Assembly (NCBI RefSeq): GCF_011777505.1
Contig: NZ_JAATJT010000001.1
Location: 992,001 to 1,056,000 of the forward strand
Length of the DNA stretch: 64,000 nt
Direction: 5' to 3'
Source of the DNA: Gaetbulibacter sp. S0825
Lineage (GTDB): Bacteria; Bacteroidota; Bacteroidia; Flavobacteriales; Flavobacteriaceae
Within the stretch, counting starts at the first letter, position 1. The number at the start of each line of letters is the position of its first letter. Below, in pieces: positions 46,639 through 56,185 of this stretch. The notes below the pieces were generated by a model that saw only the letters and a list, made by a program, of their open reading frames with translations, did no database searches and was not told the DNA's origin. The translations under genes were made by a program, and so were the position numbers.

Positions 46639-47418
46639 TTATTCGTTTATTAGTTGGTATTGATGAAGCATTTCACCGTCGTAAATATACAAGGTTTCAT
46701 TGGTTACAAAAAACCGTTTTATTAACAATTTTGGTAAATCCAACTCAGTCATTTTACCACTATCTTTAGGTAATATAAACAGACTGTTATTAGATTTTAA
46801 AACTAAACTGCCGTTGGTTTCGGCTAATTGCTCAAAGCCATTATTTGGTTGTTTTGAGATAAGGCTTCCAAAATAATTATAAGTATAAATAAAAGTGTCG
46901 GTTAAAAGCCAACAAAAGTTATAGTTGCTTTTTAAATCTAACACATTTCCGTCTATTGGAAGTGTTGTATGTTTTGTTTTATTATTGATGAAATCAAAAA
47001 GTTCTAATTGCTGTGTGTTGTCATTAAAAAGCCAAATGGCATTGTCATTGGCTGAAGAGATTTTTGTAACAATCCGGAAAGGTGTAAGCAAATTAAAATC
47101 TATCTTTTTTATCTCTGCTAATCGATTGTCGAGAATTACAATAGTATTAAAATCTTTATAAAAAAGATTAATCTTTAAAGGATTAAAAGCATTTACAGAT
47201 GTAATGTCCCCTAACTGTAAATTGCTATACTCAAAGTTTCCTTTTGTGCCTTTTGAGTAAAATGTGTTATCACTAAAGCTATATTGTGTTCCAAACTTAT
47301 CTATCTGGATAATATTTTCACCTTCAAAATTATACTTGGCTATCTGCTTTACAGGAATTTTTTCTTGAGCAAACAACGAAAAAGAAAGAATAATAAATAT
47401 GTACTTAGCGTAATTCAT
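46639..47418 (-). CDS. Secreted beta-propeller-like protein, function unknown
   Basis: 259 residues from ATG at 47418, with signal peptide MNYAKYIFIILSFSLFAQ. Repeating short strand units (NTIVILDNRLAEIKKIDF, NAIWLFNDNTQQLELFDF, DTFIYTYNYFGSLISK) suggest a small six-bladed propeller. There are no catalytic motifs. It sits between the response regulator and dNK genes; an in-frame upstream start would overlap the regulator gene by 7 bp. Confidence 0.7.
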   Translation of the reverse strand: MNYAKYIFIILSFSLFAQEKIPVKQIAKYNFEGENIIQIDKFGTQYSFSDNTFYSKGTKGNFEYSNLQLGDITSVNAFNPLKINLFYKDFNTIVILDNRLAEIKKIDFNLLTPFRIVTKISSANDNAIWLFNDNTQQLELFDFINNKTKHTTLPIDGNVLDLKSNYNFCWLLTDTFIYTYNYFGSLISKQPNNGFEQLAETNGSLVLKSNNSLFILPKDSGKMTELDLPKLLIKRFFVTNETLYIYDGEMLHQYQLINE

Positions 47419-47453
47419 AACAGAATTGAAAAGTACAAAAATCAAACCATTTT

Positions 47454-48140
47454 TTAGCAAATTAGTTTATAACCAAAACCACGAACATTTACAATTTGAA
47501 TACTCTCATCTTGTTTTAATTTTTTACGAAGCTTGGTTATAAAAACATCCATGCTTCGGGCTGAAAAGAAATCGTCGGTTCCCCAAAGTTTATTTAAAAT
47601 TAACGAACGGTCTAAGACTTGGTTTTTATGTTTTATCAAATGATACAATAAATGTGCTTCCCTATGAGTGAGTTGTACTTTTTCGGAGTTTTTAAACGTG
47701 ATGTGTTGTTTTGGAAAGTTAAACGTATACGCTCCAATTTCTAAAATATCAGCTGTTTTTTGTAGTTGCGTTCTATTTAGCAAATTATTAATTCTAGCAA
47801 TAAGCTCCTCAATGCTAAATGGCTTTTTTAAATAATCATTGCCTCCAATATTAAAGCCTTCAACAACATCCTCAGTTTGGGATTTTGCAGTTAAAAAAAG
47901 TATTGGAATAGCATCGTCTTCCAAACGAATTTCTTTTGCCAAAGTGAACCCATCTTTTTTTGGCATCATCACATCAAGCACCAATAATTCTGGACTGCTT
48001 TGTTTATAAGCCTGATAGGCTTTTTCACCATTTTCACAAAGAAGTACGTTAAAGTTTCTGGTTTCTAAACTTTCCTTAATTATTTGCCCCAAAGCAGGTT
48101 CGTCTTCGGCTAGTAATATGGTGTTTTTTGATCTATCCAT
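47454..48140 (-). CDS. OmpR/PhoB-type response regulator
   Basis: 228 residues. Receiver domain with acidic pocket AEDEP, phospho-acceptor Asp56 in LLVLDVMMP and the conserved FLTAK lysine. C-terminal winged helix: QLTHREAHLLYHLIKHKNQVLDRSLILNKLWG and DVFITKLRKKLKQDESIQIVNVRGFGYKL. It overlaps the histidine kinase stop by 8 bp and is its partner. It most likely acts on the divergent GLPGLI promoter, where TTAAC repeats on a 10-bp period are found. Confidence 0.95.
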   Translation of the reverse strand: MDRSKNTILLAEDEPALGQIIKESLETRNFNVLLCENGEKAYQAYKQSSPELLVLDVMMPKKDGFTLAKEIRLEDDAIPILFLTAKSQTEDVVEGFNIGGNDYLKKPFSIEELIARINNLLNRTQLQKTADILEIGAYTFNFPKQHITFKNSEKVQLTHREAHLLYHLIKHKNQVLDRSLILNKLWGTDDFFSARSMDVFITKLRKKLKQDESIQIVNVRGFGYKLIC

Positions 48141-49653
48141 TTGGAACCGAAATTTTAAATGTTGTCCATTGATTATCTAAGTTTAAATGGACGGCACCAT
48201 CATGCTTTTCTATAATTTTTTTTGCGTAATACAATCCAATTCCAAAACCTTTTATGTCGTGGGTATTCCCTTTTGGGATGCGATAAAATTTTTCAAAAAT
48301 CCTATCCTTATTCCCTTCGGTTAACGTTTTTCCATCATCAGAAATAGTTACAGTAAAACCAATGGTGTTTTGTTTCAGACTTACCTTTATGTTTTTTCCA
48401 CCATATTTTAGGGCATTATCGATTACGTTATTTATGGCATTTTCAAAATGAAAGCCATCTATGTTGGCAAAAAACTCTTTTTCTGAATCATCAAACGATA
48501 TAGATTTTTCTTTTAATTCTAACGCATGCTTGCTTATAAGGGTTTGAATTAAATGAGTAACATTACTTTGTTCCTTTTTTAATTCTAAATTTTCGCTATC
48601 AAGCGATGCTGTTTCAAGAAGTTTTTCGACCATAACATTCAATTTTGTTAATTGATTGTTAGACATATCTATGTATGTTTTGGTTTTTTCTTTATCATTT
48701 ATAACATTAAAATTTTTAATACTTTCTAGCGCAACACCAATAGTGGCTATTGGAGTTTTAAACTCATGTGTGATGTTGCTAATAAAATCGTTTTTAACTT
48801 CGGCTATTTGTTTTTGGTGTTTTATAATTTTAAGCAAATAGAACAAGCAACTTATTACAACTAGTACCAGTAATGTAGATAGTAAAATTCCTGTAAGTAT
48901 GCGTTTTAGTATCTCTTTTGTGGAATTGGTAAAATGAATGGTTAAAGTGCTGTTTTTTGGTAAAAAAGTAGATTTTGAAATCGCATTTAAAGAGGCTGCT
49001 TCAATAATTTTTTCATTATACAATTCTCCCTCTTCGTCATTAATAATAAATGACAAGCCAAAATCAACATTCAATTTTTTTCTGAGAACTTCTTGCTTTA
49101 TAAGAGTGTCTATTGAAGCTAAACTTAAAGAATCTTGAGATAATGAAAAAATGACTTTAGAGGTAAGAACTTTAAAGTTGTTAATAATTAAAGAATCTGG
49201 CTTATCTTGATTCAAACTTATATATTCAATTCTCTTACTTACATGACTACTATCATTGTGGTTATTGTGTATGGTTTTTAAAAGTGAATCTGCTTTTAAT
49301 CCTTCAAAAACCTGTATACCATTAGGTTTGTCAACACTAATTTTTAAAGAATCAAAATTTGGCAACTTATTTTCACTGAATTTAATGGCGCCAAAAATAC
49401 TATCAAATTTTCCAGCCTTGGCAAAAATATCATCTTCTGATGTTGCTTCAATGGCAAACCCAATAGTACTTTTTTCTGCTAAATTCGCATAATAGGTCTC
49501 AATAGCATTATCTAAACTAGCTTGTACATCATTAACTAATTGTTGTTTGTTTACGCCATAATTTTTATAGTTCCAATATATTTGAATACCAATGGTGCTA
49601 ATAATTACAGCAATAATAATGTATAGAATTAGTCTATATCTAGTATCATTCAT
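48133..49653 (-). CDS. Sensor histidine kinase
   Basis: 506 residues. Two transmembrane helices (about 8-27 and 250-274) enclose a ~220-residue extracytoplasmic sensor domain of unrecognised type. The cytoplasmic part has the H box SNITHEFKTPIATIG with phospho-acceptor His296 and the ATP-binding N, G1 and G2 boxes (NVIDNALKYG, ISDDGKTL, KGFGIGLYYAKKI). It pairs with the response regulator downstream. It diverges from the GLPGLI gene at 49778 across 124 bp. Confidence 0.95.
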   Translation of the reverse strand: MNDTRYRLILYIIIAVIISTIGIQIYWNYKNYGVNKQQLVNDVQASLDNAIETYYANLAEKSTIGFAIEATSEDDIFAKAGKFDSIFGAIKFSENKLPNFDSLKISVDKPNGIQVFEGLKADSLLKTIHNNHNDSSHVSKRIEYISLNQDKPDSLIINNFKVLTSKVIFSLSQDSLSLASIDTLIKQEVLRKKLNVDFGLSFIINDEEGELYNEKIIEAASLNAISKSTFLPKNSTLTIHFTNSTKEILKRILTGILLSTLLVLVVISCLFYLLKIIKHQKQIAEVKNDFISNITHEFKTPIATIGVALESIKNFNVINDKEKTKTYIDMSNNQLTKLNVMVEKLLETASLDSENLELKKEQSNVTHLIQTLISKHALELKEKSISFDDSEKEFFANIDGFHFENAINNVIDNALKYGGKNIKVSLKQNTIGFTVTISDDGKTLTEGNKDRIFEKFYRIPKGNTHDIKGFGIGLYYAKKIIEKHDGAVHLNLDNQWTTFKISVPNG

Positions 49654-49693
49654 AAATCAAAAGTAAACGTTAAAAGCTTACTAAACCAATCAC

Positions 49694-49720
49694 TTAACAC
49701 ACGTTAACACTAGTTAACGG
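49694..49720. promoter_or_regulatory. Three TTAAC direct repeats, 10-bp period (putative response-regulator site)
   Basis: TTAAC occurs at 49694-49698, 49704-49708 and 49714-49718, exactly one helical turn apart, in the gap between the histidine kinase and the first GLPGLI gene. A CATATTTG box (49741-49748), one mismatch from TAnnTTTG, follows. The placement suits an OmpR-family activator bound at or just upstream of -33. Confidence 0.6.
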
Positions 49721-49777
49721 TAAAATTGTAAATTGCTTGTCATATTTGTAATATCAAATTATTAATCAAAAAATAAA

Positions 49778-50626
49778 ATGAACAGATTTACAAAATTATT
49801 AGTCGTCATCACAGTGCTTATATCTTCAAGTGTCATAGCACAAGATTTTCAAGGAATAGCTACTTATAAGTCACACCGAAAAGTGGATATTAAGTTAGAT
49901 AGCTCTCAAATGAATTCCGATATGCATAAACGCATGATGGATATGATGAAAAAACAATTTGAAAAAACATACAAGCTTACTTTTAATAAGGAAGAGTCTG
50001 TTTTTAAAGAAGAAGAAAAATTAGAAGCACCACAGTCTCAAGGAATGGTTATGGTAATGGTTGAAACAGGTGGCTCAGATGTGTTGTATAAAAACACAAA
50101 AGAAAAGCGTTATACCAATCAAAATGAATCGTACAGCAAGCTGTTTTTAATTCAAGATGAATTAGAAGATTTAGAATGGGAATTGGGTAGTGAAACAAAA
50201 AACATTGGAGAGTATACAGCCTACAAAGCAACCTTAACAAGAGAGGTAGAAGTTCGTGAAAGTGGTATAAGCGTTAATGGAGACAAAGATCTTGATGAAG
50301 AAGCCGCCGAGCCAAAGATGGAAGAAATCACCATTACTGCTTGGTACACACCAGAAATACCTGTAAACTCTGGGCCAAGAAGTTATCATGGTTTGCCAGG
50401 ATTAATTCTTGAGGTTACAGATGGCACCGAAACTTTAATGTGTACAAAAGTTGTTTTAAACCCTGAAAAGACTATAGAGATTAAAGAGCCTACCAAAGGC
50501 AAGAAAATTACTCAAGAAAAATACGATGCCATTATGGAAAAGAAGATGAAAGAAATGAGAGAGCGTTTTAGAAATAATCGTGAAAGAAGAGACGGAAACA
50601 GTGTCGAAATTCGTATTGGAGGCTAA
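49778..50626 (+). CDS. GLPGLI family secreted protein (copy 1)
   Basis: 282 residues with a signal peptide ending near SSVIAQ. It carries the family core YHGLPGLILEVTDG, preceded by ITAWYTPEIPVNSGP, and the upstream FNKEESVFKEEEKLEAP block shared with the next gene. The C-terminus is Lys/Arg/Glu-rich. The GLPGLI family (TIGR01200) is common in Bacteroidota and of unknown function. It diverges from a two-component system and precedes a paralogue and a TonB-type barrel, suggesting an envelope module. Confidence 0.93.
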   Translation: MNRFTKLLVVITVLISSSVIAQDFQGIATYKSHRKVDIKLDSSQMNSDMHKRMMDMMKKQFEKTYKLTFNKEESVFKEEEKLEAPQSQGMVMVMVETGGSDVLYKNTKEKRYTNQNESYSKLFLIQDELEDLEWELGSETKNIGEYTAYKATLTREVEVRESGISVNGDKDLDEEAAEPKMEEITITAWYTPEIPVNSGPRSYHGLPGLILEVTDGTETLMCTKVVLNPEKTIEIKEPTKGKKITQEKYDAIMEKKMKEMRERFRNNRERRDGNSVEIRIGG

Positions 50627-50678
50627 TTTTCTGAAATAATTAACATACCTCGATTAAACTATTCATCAATTTTATAGT

Positions 50679-50703
50679 CAAATACGTGTTAAACGTATTT
50701 TTT
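50679..50703 (+). terminator. Weak intercistronic terminator-like hairpin
   Basis: AATACGT - GTTAA - ACGTATT followed by a short T run between the two GLPGLI genes. It could lower expression of the downstream genes; the stem is only about 8 bp. Confidence 0.45.
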
Positions 50704-50730
50704 AACAAAAACTTTTAGACTTAAAAACAG

Positions 50731-51612
50731 ATGAAATCACAATCTATTAAATTAATAATTAGCGCTTTAGTAATAATTGCGACTACCTTTTCTTATGGAC
50801 AGCAAGATTTTCAAGGAAAAGCATATTATTTCTCTAAAACAACCATGGATATGGGGAACTTTGGCGGAAGAGAAATGAGTCCAGATATGAAAAAACGAAT
50901 TGAAGAAAGAATGAAAAGCATGTTTGAAAAAACATTTATTCTAACTTTTAATAAAGAAGAATCTATTTATAAAGAAGAAGAAAAATTAGAAGCTCCAGGT
51001 GGCGGCGGAATGCGTTTTGGTGGATTTTCTATGACTGGAGGTGACCAATACAAAAATGTAAAAGAAAATAAACTGCTTATAGAACAAGAGTTTTTTGGAA
51101 AGCAATTTTTAATTAACGATGAATTAAAAAAACTAGATTGGGTAATGACTGCCGAAACCAAACAAATTGGGAAGTATATGGCAATGAAAGCTACTGCTGT
51201 AGTAGAATTAGATAACACAGATTTTATGAGCGCAAGAAGAAGAGATAGAGGTCGAGATAATGCAGATAGAGCTAAAGCGAGTGATTCTACAAAAACTAAT
51301 AACCCAATGGATGAGATAGAAATACCAAAAACGCAAATAGTTACTGCATGGTACACACCTCAAATTCCAATTAACCAAGGACCAGGAGAATATTGGGGAC
51401 TTCCAGGACTAATTCTAGAAGTAAGTGCAGGAAGAACAGTTATTTTATGTTCAAAAATAGTGATGAACCCTGGAGAGAAAGAAGAAATTAAACGACCATC
51501 TAAAGGAAAAGAAGTGAACCAAAAAGAATATAGCGATATAGTTAAGGAAAAGATGGAAGAAATGGTGAATATGCGAGGTAGAGGTCGTCCAGGAGGAGGT
51601 AGAAGAAACTAA
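50731..51612 (+). CDS. GLPGLI family secreted protein (copy 2)
   Basis: 293 residues with a signal peptide ending near TFSYGQ. The family core is EYWGLPGLILEVSAG. It shares FNKEESIYKEEEKLEAP and TAWYTPQIPINQGP with copy 1, so the pair is a tandem duplication that has diverged, especially in the middle (SARRRDRGRDNADR) and the Gly/Arg-rich C-terminus. It lies 37 bp before the outer-membrane barrel gene. Confidence 0.93.
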   Translation: MKSQSIKLIISALVIIATTFSYGQQDFQGKAYYFSKTTMDMGNFGGREMSPDMKKRIEERMKSMFEKTFILTFNKEESIYKEEEKLEAPGGGGMRFGGFSMTGGDQYKNVKENKLLIEQEFFGKQFLINDELKKLDWVMTAETKQIGKYMAMKATAVVELDNTDFMSARRRDRGRDNADRAKASDSTKTNNPMDEIEIPKTQIVTAWYTPQIPINQGPGEYWGLPGLILEVSAGRTVILCSKIVMNPGEKEEIKRPSKGKEVNQKEYSDIVKEKMEEMVNMRGRGRPGGGRRN

Positions 51613-51649
51613 AAATCATTAATCAAAAAAATCAACTAAAAACATCTAG

Positions 51650-54364
51650 ATGAAACAATTAATTACAGCAATTATTTTGCTAGTAGCATGCACCTCTTTT
51701 GCTCAAGTGAGAGTAGAAGGCGTTATAAAAGATAGTATTGGTAATCCGCTTGAACTCGCTAATGTGATAGCAATCAATCAAGACACCAAAATTTTAGATT
51801 CTTACGGTATTACCAATGGTCAAGGTAGATATAAATTAAGTCTAAAAGAGAATTCAAAGTATGAGATTCAGGTGAGTTATATAGGCATGAAAACTGCCAA
51901 AGATAGCATTGAAACCAAGACTGAAGCCTTTAATAAGGACTTTACTTTATATGCCGACAATTCATTAGATGCCATAGAGTTGACCTATGAAATGCCTGTA
52001 TCTGTAAGAGGTGATACTTTGGTTTATAATGCAGATTCCTTTAAAACAGGTACTGAAAGAAAACTAGAAGATGTACTTGAAAATTTACCTGGAGTTGAAA
52101 TTAATGATGATGGGCAAATTGAAGTCGAGGGTAAAGTAGTTTCTAAAGTTATGGTAGAAGGTAAAGAGTTCTTTGATGGAGATTCTAAATTAGCAACTCA
52201 AAACATTCCATCTAATGCTGTAGATAAAGTACAAGTACTTAAAAATTATGCTGAGATTGGACAATTAAGTGGTGTTACTAACAATCAAGATAATGTAGCT
52301 ATTAATATTAAACTAAAAGAAGGTAAAACTAATTTCTGGTTTGGTAATATAACAGCAGGTGGAGGTGATTCGCCTAATGGAGGCTTATACATGTTTCAGC
52401 CTAAGTTGTTCTATTATAGTCCAAATTACAGTATCAATGTTATTGGAGATTTAAACAACCTTGGTGAAGTGGCTTTTACAAGAAGAGACTATTTTAATTT
52501 CTCAGGTGGGTTTAGAGGTCCTAGTAGATCTAGCGGAACAAATATTAACTTAGGAAACAATAACTTAGGGTTTTTATCAACTCAAAACAATAGAGCGAAG
52601 GATATCGAAACCAAGTTCGGAGCTGCTAATTTTAGTTGGGCGCCAAACAAAGCTCTTGATTTAAGTGGGTTTGCAATCTTTTCTAATAACAAGACTGAAA
52701 TACAAGAAAATAGAGATTTACAATATGTAGATCCTGATTCAAGTAATCGTGATGAAAGAACAGAAAGCAACACGGTTCAAAATAGTGATTTAGCAATGTT
52801 GAAGTTGTCTGCAAAATACAAGCCAAATACAAATAATCAATTGGATTATGATATTTTTGGAAAGGTTTCAAAAGAAAGGCAAGACCAAGGACTTTTGTCT
52901 TCGCAAATTGGGAATATCAATCAAATAGAAAGTTCTAGCCCTTATAGTATTAATCAGAATGTAAACTATTATTATACACTAGACGCAACCAATATTTTCG
53001 CCTTTGAAGCACAACATTTATTGAGCGATGAAGATCCATTTTACAATGCTATTTTAGCTGATAAAAGTAATTATGATGATACAGCAGTTAAATTAGGTTT
53101 AGATGGTGCGCAATTAGATTATAATATTGGACAAGATAAACGCATAAAATCTAATCAATTAGATGCCAAGCTCGACTATTGGAATATTTTAAATACCAAA
53201 AGCGATATTAATTTCACTCTAGGTACCATATTGAGTAATCAAAAATTTGACTCTAATATTTTTCAATTTTTAGATAACGGTTCAAGGTTTAATCCAACAC
53301 CAACTATTAATGGAGGCTTAGACGACAATAATATAGATTATAGTTTTAGTGATGTGTATTTAGGGATTCATTACCGCTTAAAATCTGGTATTTTCACCTT
53401 TACACCAGGAGTTTCTGCACATGCATATAGTACAAAAAATGACCAGTTTGGAACAGAAACTACAGAAAGCTTCTTTAGAGTGCTCCCAGATTTTAATATG
53501 CGTTTGCAATTAAAAAAGAGTGAACAATTAGTATTTAATTATCGTATGCAAACACAATTTACAGATGTGTCTAAATTTGCTAGAGGTTTGGTGTTAAACA
53601 ATTATAACTCTTTGTTTTCTGGTAATCCAGAGTTGGAAAATGCATTATCACATAATGTTAGCTTAAGTTATTTTAGTTTTAATATGTTTAATTACACTAA
53701 TGTAAATGCTAGAATTGGTTATAACAAAAATATTGATAACATTAGAAATAGGTCAAATTTTGAACCAGGAAGCGTTATAAATATTAGTTCGCCTATTAAT
53801 TCAGACTTTGCAGATGAAAGTGTAAGTGCTTCGGGACGTATGCAACGAACGTTTAATAAAATTCGAGGTACTTTAAGTGGAAGTTTTAATTATTCAAAAT
53901 TCAATCAACTTGTACAAGATGTACCTTCTGTAAATGAAAGTTTTACACAAAACTATAGAGCGCAATTAAGAACTAATTTTAGAACGGCACCAAATGTAGA
54001 AATAGGATATCGATATACAATTCAAGATAATCAACAAGGTAGAGGAGACGATTTAAAATATTATACAAAAGCACCTTCCATAGAAGTGGATGCTTATATT
54101 TTAAAAGCGTTCACGTTTAGAACAGATTATTCGTATAATAACTTTAGCGACGAAGAGAAAACTATAAATACCTATGAGTTTTGGAATGCTTCCTTAGCTT
54201 ATAGAAAAGACCGAGACGCAAAATTTGAGTACGAAATAAAAGCAACAAATTTATTAGATACTAGAGCGCAAAACCGAAGTAGTGCTACGGATTTTGTAGT
54301 GAGTGCCACCGAGTACTTTATACAACCTAGGTTTGTCTCCTTTAGGTTACGATACGAACTTTAA
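51650..54364 (+). CDS. TonB-dependent-receptor-like outer-membrane beta-barrel protein
   Basis: 904 residues with a signal peptide ending near CTSFAQ. An N-terminal carboxypeptidase-regulatory-like domain (VRVEGVIKDSIGNPLELANVIAI) is followed by a plug-like domain (RKLEDVLENLPGVEINDDGQIEVEGK, VMVEGKEFFDGD) and a long barrel ending in an aromatic-rich C-terminal strand. It probably binds or transports a ligand at the outer membrane together with the GLPGLI proteins; the ligand is unknown. Confidence 0.9.
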   Translation: MKQLITAIILLVACTSFAQVRVEGVIKDSIGNPLELANVIAINQDTKILDSYGITNGQGRYKLSLKENSKYEIQVSYIGMKTAKDSIETKTEAFNKDFTLYADNSLDAIELTYEMPVSVRGDTLVYNADSFKTGTERKLEDVLENLPGVEINDDGQIEVEGKVVSKVMVEGKEFFDGDSKLATQNIPSNAVDKVQVLKNYAEIGQLSGVTNNQDNVAINIKLKEGKTNFWFGNITAGGGDSPNGGLYMFQPKLFYYSPNYSINVIGDLNNLGEVAFTRRDYFNFSGGFRGPSRSSGTNINLGNNNLGFLSTQNNRAKDIETKFGAANFSWAPNKALDLSGFAIFSNNKTEIQENRDLQYVDPDSSNRDERTESNTVQNSDLAMLKLSAKYKPNTNNQLDYDIFGKVSKERQDQGLLSSQIGNINQIESSSPYSINQNVNYYYTLDATNIFAFEAQHLLSDEDPFYNAILADKSNYDDTAVKLGLDGAQLDYNIGQDKRIKSNQLDAKLDYWNILNTKSDINFTLGTILSNQKFDSNIFQFLDNGSRFNPTPTINGGLDDNNIDYSFSDVYLGIHYRLKSGIFTFTPGVSAHAYSTKNDQFGTETTESFFRVLPDFNMRLQLKKSEQLVFNYRMQTQFTDVSKFARGLVLNNYNSLFSGNPELENALSHNVSLSYFSFNMFNYTNVNARIGYNKNIDNIRNRSNFEPGSVINISSPINSDFADESVSASGRMQRTFNKIRGTLSGSFNYSKFNQLVQDVPSVNESFTQNYRAQLRTNFRTAPNVEIGYRYTIQDNQQGRGDDLKYYTKAPSIEVDAYILKAFTFRTDYSYNNFSDEEKTINTYEFWNASLAYRKDRDAKFEYEIKATNLLDTRAQNRSSATDFVVSATEYFIQPRFVSFRLRYEL

Positions 54365-54376
54365 TCATATGTATTT

Positions 54377-54409
54377 AAAAGAGCTTGTAAATTACAGGCT
54401 CTTTTTTTG
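54377..54409 (+). terminator. Terminator after the GLPGLI-barrel operon
   Basis: GAGCTTGT / ACAGGCTC (one G-T pair), flanked by A and T runs, 12 bp after the barrel stop codon. Confidence 0.85.
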
Positions 54410-54500
54410 TTAAACTTTATGTTAAAGCCGCATACTTTTAAGGCATATTTGTATATTAGACATCTTATATTTATGAATTTACAACCAATCAATTTTTAAA

Positions 54501-56051
54501 ATGAAAAACGCAATTAAATTATTGTTAGCATTTGCATTACTATTTAGTAGTAATATTTATGCTCAAAGTGACGATCCTGTTATAGAAGGAATCGTTAAAG
54601 AAGCTAATGAAAACTCACAACTAGAGCGATTAGCACACGAACTTTTAGATGTAGTAGGACCAAGATTAGTTGGGACACCTCAAATGGAACACGCAAGTAA
54701 ATGGGCAATCGAACAATATGCTAAATGGGGAATAGAAGCAAGACAAGAAAAATATGGTACATGGCGTGGTTGGGAGCGTGGTATTACGCATATCGATATG
54801 GTATCGCCTCGTGTACAGTCACTAGATGGTACGCAATTAGCCTGGAATCCAAGTACAGGAAGTAAAGGTGTCACAGCCGAGGCAATTACATTGCCAAACT
54901 TTGCCGATGAAGCTGCCTTTAAAGCATGGTTGCCTAGTGTTAAAGGAAAATTAGTGCTTATCTCAATGAACCAACCAACAGGGCGTCCAGATTATAACTG
55001 GGAAGAATTTGCAACTGAAGAATCTTTTCAAAAAATGAAGGATGGTCGTGATGCAATGACTAGAGAATGGAGAGCAAATATTCGTAGAACAGGATATAAT
55101 ACACGTACTATTATTGCCGCTCTTGAAGATGCTGGAGCAGCAGGTCTTGTGTCATGTAACTGGTCTAGAGGATTTGGTGTTAATAAAGTATTTAGTGCAA
55201 GAACAAAAAAGATTCCAACAGTCGATATGGAATTGGAAGACTATACAATGGTATATAGAATGGCAGAATATGGTGACAAGCCAGTACTTAATATTGTTGC
55301 AGAATCTAAAGATTTAGGTGAAGTACCAACGTTTAATACTATTGGAGAAATTAAAGGAAGTGAAAAACCTAATGAGTACATTATACTATCTGCACATTTT
55401 GATTCTTGGGATGGCGGACAAGGAGCTACAGATAATGGAACAGGAACTTTAGTAATGTTGGAAGCCATGCGTATTTTAAAGAAAATATACCCTAATCCAA
55501 AGCGTACTATTATTGTAGGACATTGGGGAAGTGAAGAACAAGGTTTAAATGGTTCCAGAGCTTTTGTTGAAGATCATCCAGAGATTGTAAAAAATGTACA
55601 AGCATTATTTAACCAAGATAATGGTACTGGTCGTGTTGTAAACATTTCAGGATCTGGATTTTTACATGCATACGACTATTTAGGACGTTGGCTAAATGCT
55701 GTACCAAGAAGCATTACCAATCATATAGAAACCAGCTTTCCTGGAACACCAAGTTCGGGAGGGACAGACCATGCAGCGTTTTTAGCTGCTGGAGCACCTG
55801 CATTTAATTTAAGTGCTTTAAACTGGTCTTACTGGAACTATACATGGCATACAAATAGAGATACTTATGATAAGATAGTATTTGACGATGTTCGTAATAA
55901 TGCTATCCTTACCGCTATTTTAGCTTATAAGGCATCTGAAGATCCAGAAAGAGTCTCAAATGAAAAAATGGTAATGCCAATTAATCCAGGAAATGGAGAA
56001 CGCCGCGAATGGCCGGCTCAAAGATCCCCTAATAGAAAAGGTGGCATGTAA
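54501..56051 (+). CDS. Secreted M28 family zinc peptidase
   Basis: 516 residues with a signal peptide ending near SNIYAQ. Residues 50-260 carry a PA-like insertion. Zinc-site motifs: SAHFDSWDGGQGATDNGTG (His299, bridging Asp311), HWGSEEQGLNGSRAF (catalytic and zinc Glu near 345/346), FNQDNGTG and GGTDHAAFLAAGAPAF. It should act as an aminopeptidase or carboxypeptidase outside the cytoplasm. It is a single gene with its own terminator. Confidence 0.93.
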   Translation: MKNAIKLLLAFALLFSSNIYAQSDDPVIEGIVKEANENSQLERLAHELLDVVGPRLVGTPQMEHASKWAIEQYAKWGIEARQEKYGTWRGWERGITHIDMVSPRVQSLDGTQLAWNPSTGSKGVTAEAITLPNFADEAAFKAWLPSVKGKLVLISMNQPTGRPDYNWEEFATEESFQKMKDGRDAMTREWRANIRRTGYNTRTIIAALEDAGAAGLVSCNWSRGFGVNKVFSARTKKIPTVDMELEDYTMVYRMAEYGDKPVLNIVAESKDLGEVPTFNTIGEIKGSEKPNEYIILSAHFDSWDGGQGATDNGTGTLVMLEAMRILKKIYPNPKRTIIVGHWGSEEQGLNGSRAFVEDHPEIVKNVQALFNQDNGTGRVVNISGSGFLHAYDYLGRWLNAVPRSITNHIETSFPGTPSSGGTDHAAFLAAGAPAFNLSALNWSYWNYTWHTNRDTYDKIVFDDVRNNAILTAILAYKASEDPERVSNEKMVMPINPGNGERREWPAQRSPNRKGGM

Positions 56052-56068
56052 TCCTTTTGCATAAATTA

Positions 56069-56101
56069 TAAAGCCTTCTCATAACGAGAAGGCTTTTTTT
56101 T
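56069..56101. terminator. Terminator between M28 peptidase and the convergent ABC operon
   Basis: AAAGCCTTCTC - ATAAC - GAGAAGGCTTT followed by a T run. Confidence 0.9.
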
Positions 56102-56185
56102 GTTTCTTTAAACAATTCGAATATAAATTGTTTTAATGTTTTTAAAGGGAAAAGCTATTTTTAATTTAACTCAAGAAATGCTTAA

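Noticed and set aside
56110-56133. Inverted repeat AAACAATT/AATTGTTT after the M28 gene
   Set aside because: Only 8 bp, AT-only context between convergent genes, no plausible target promoter.
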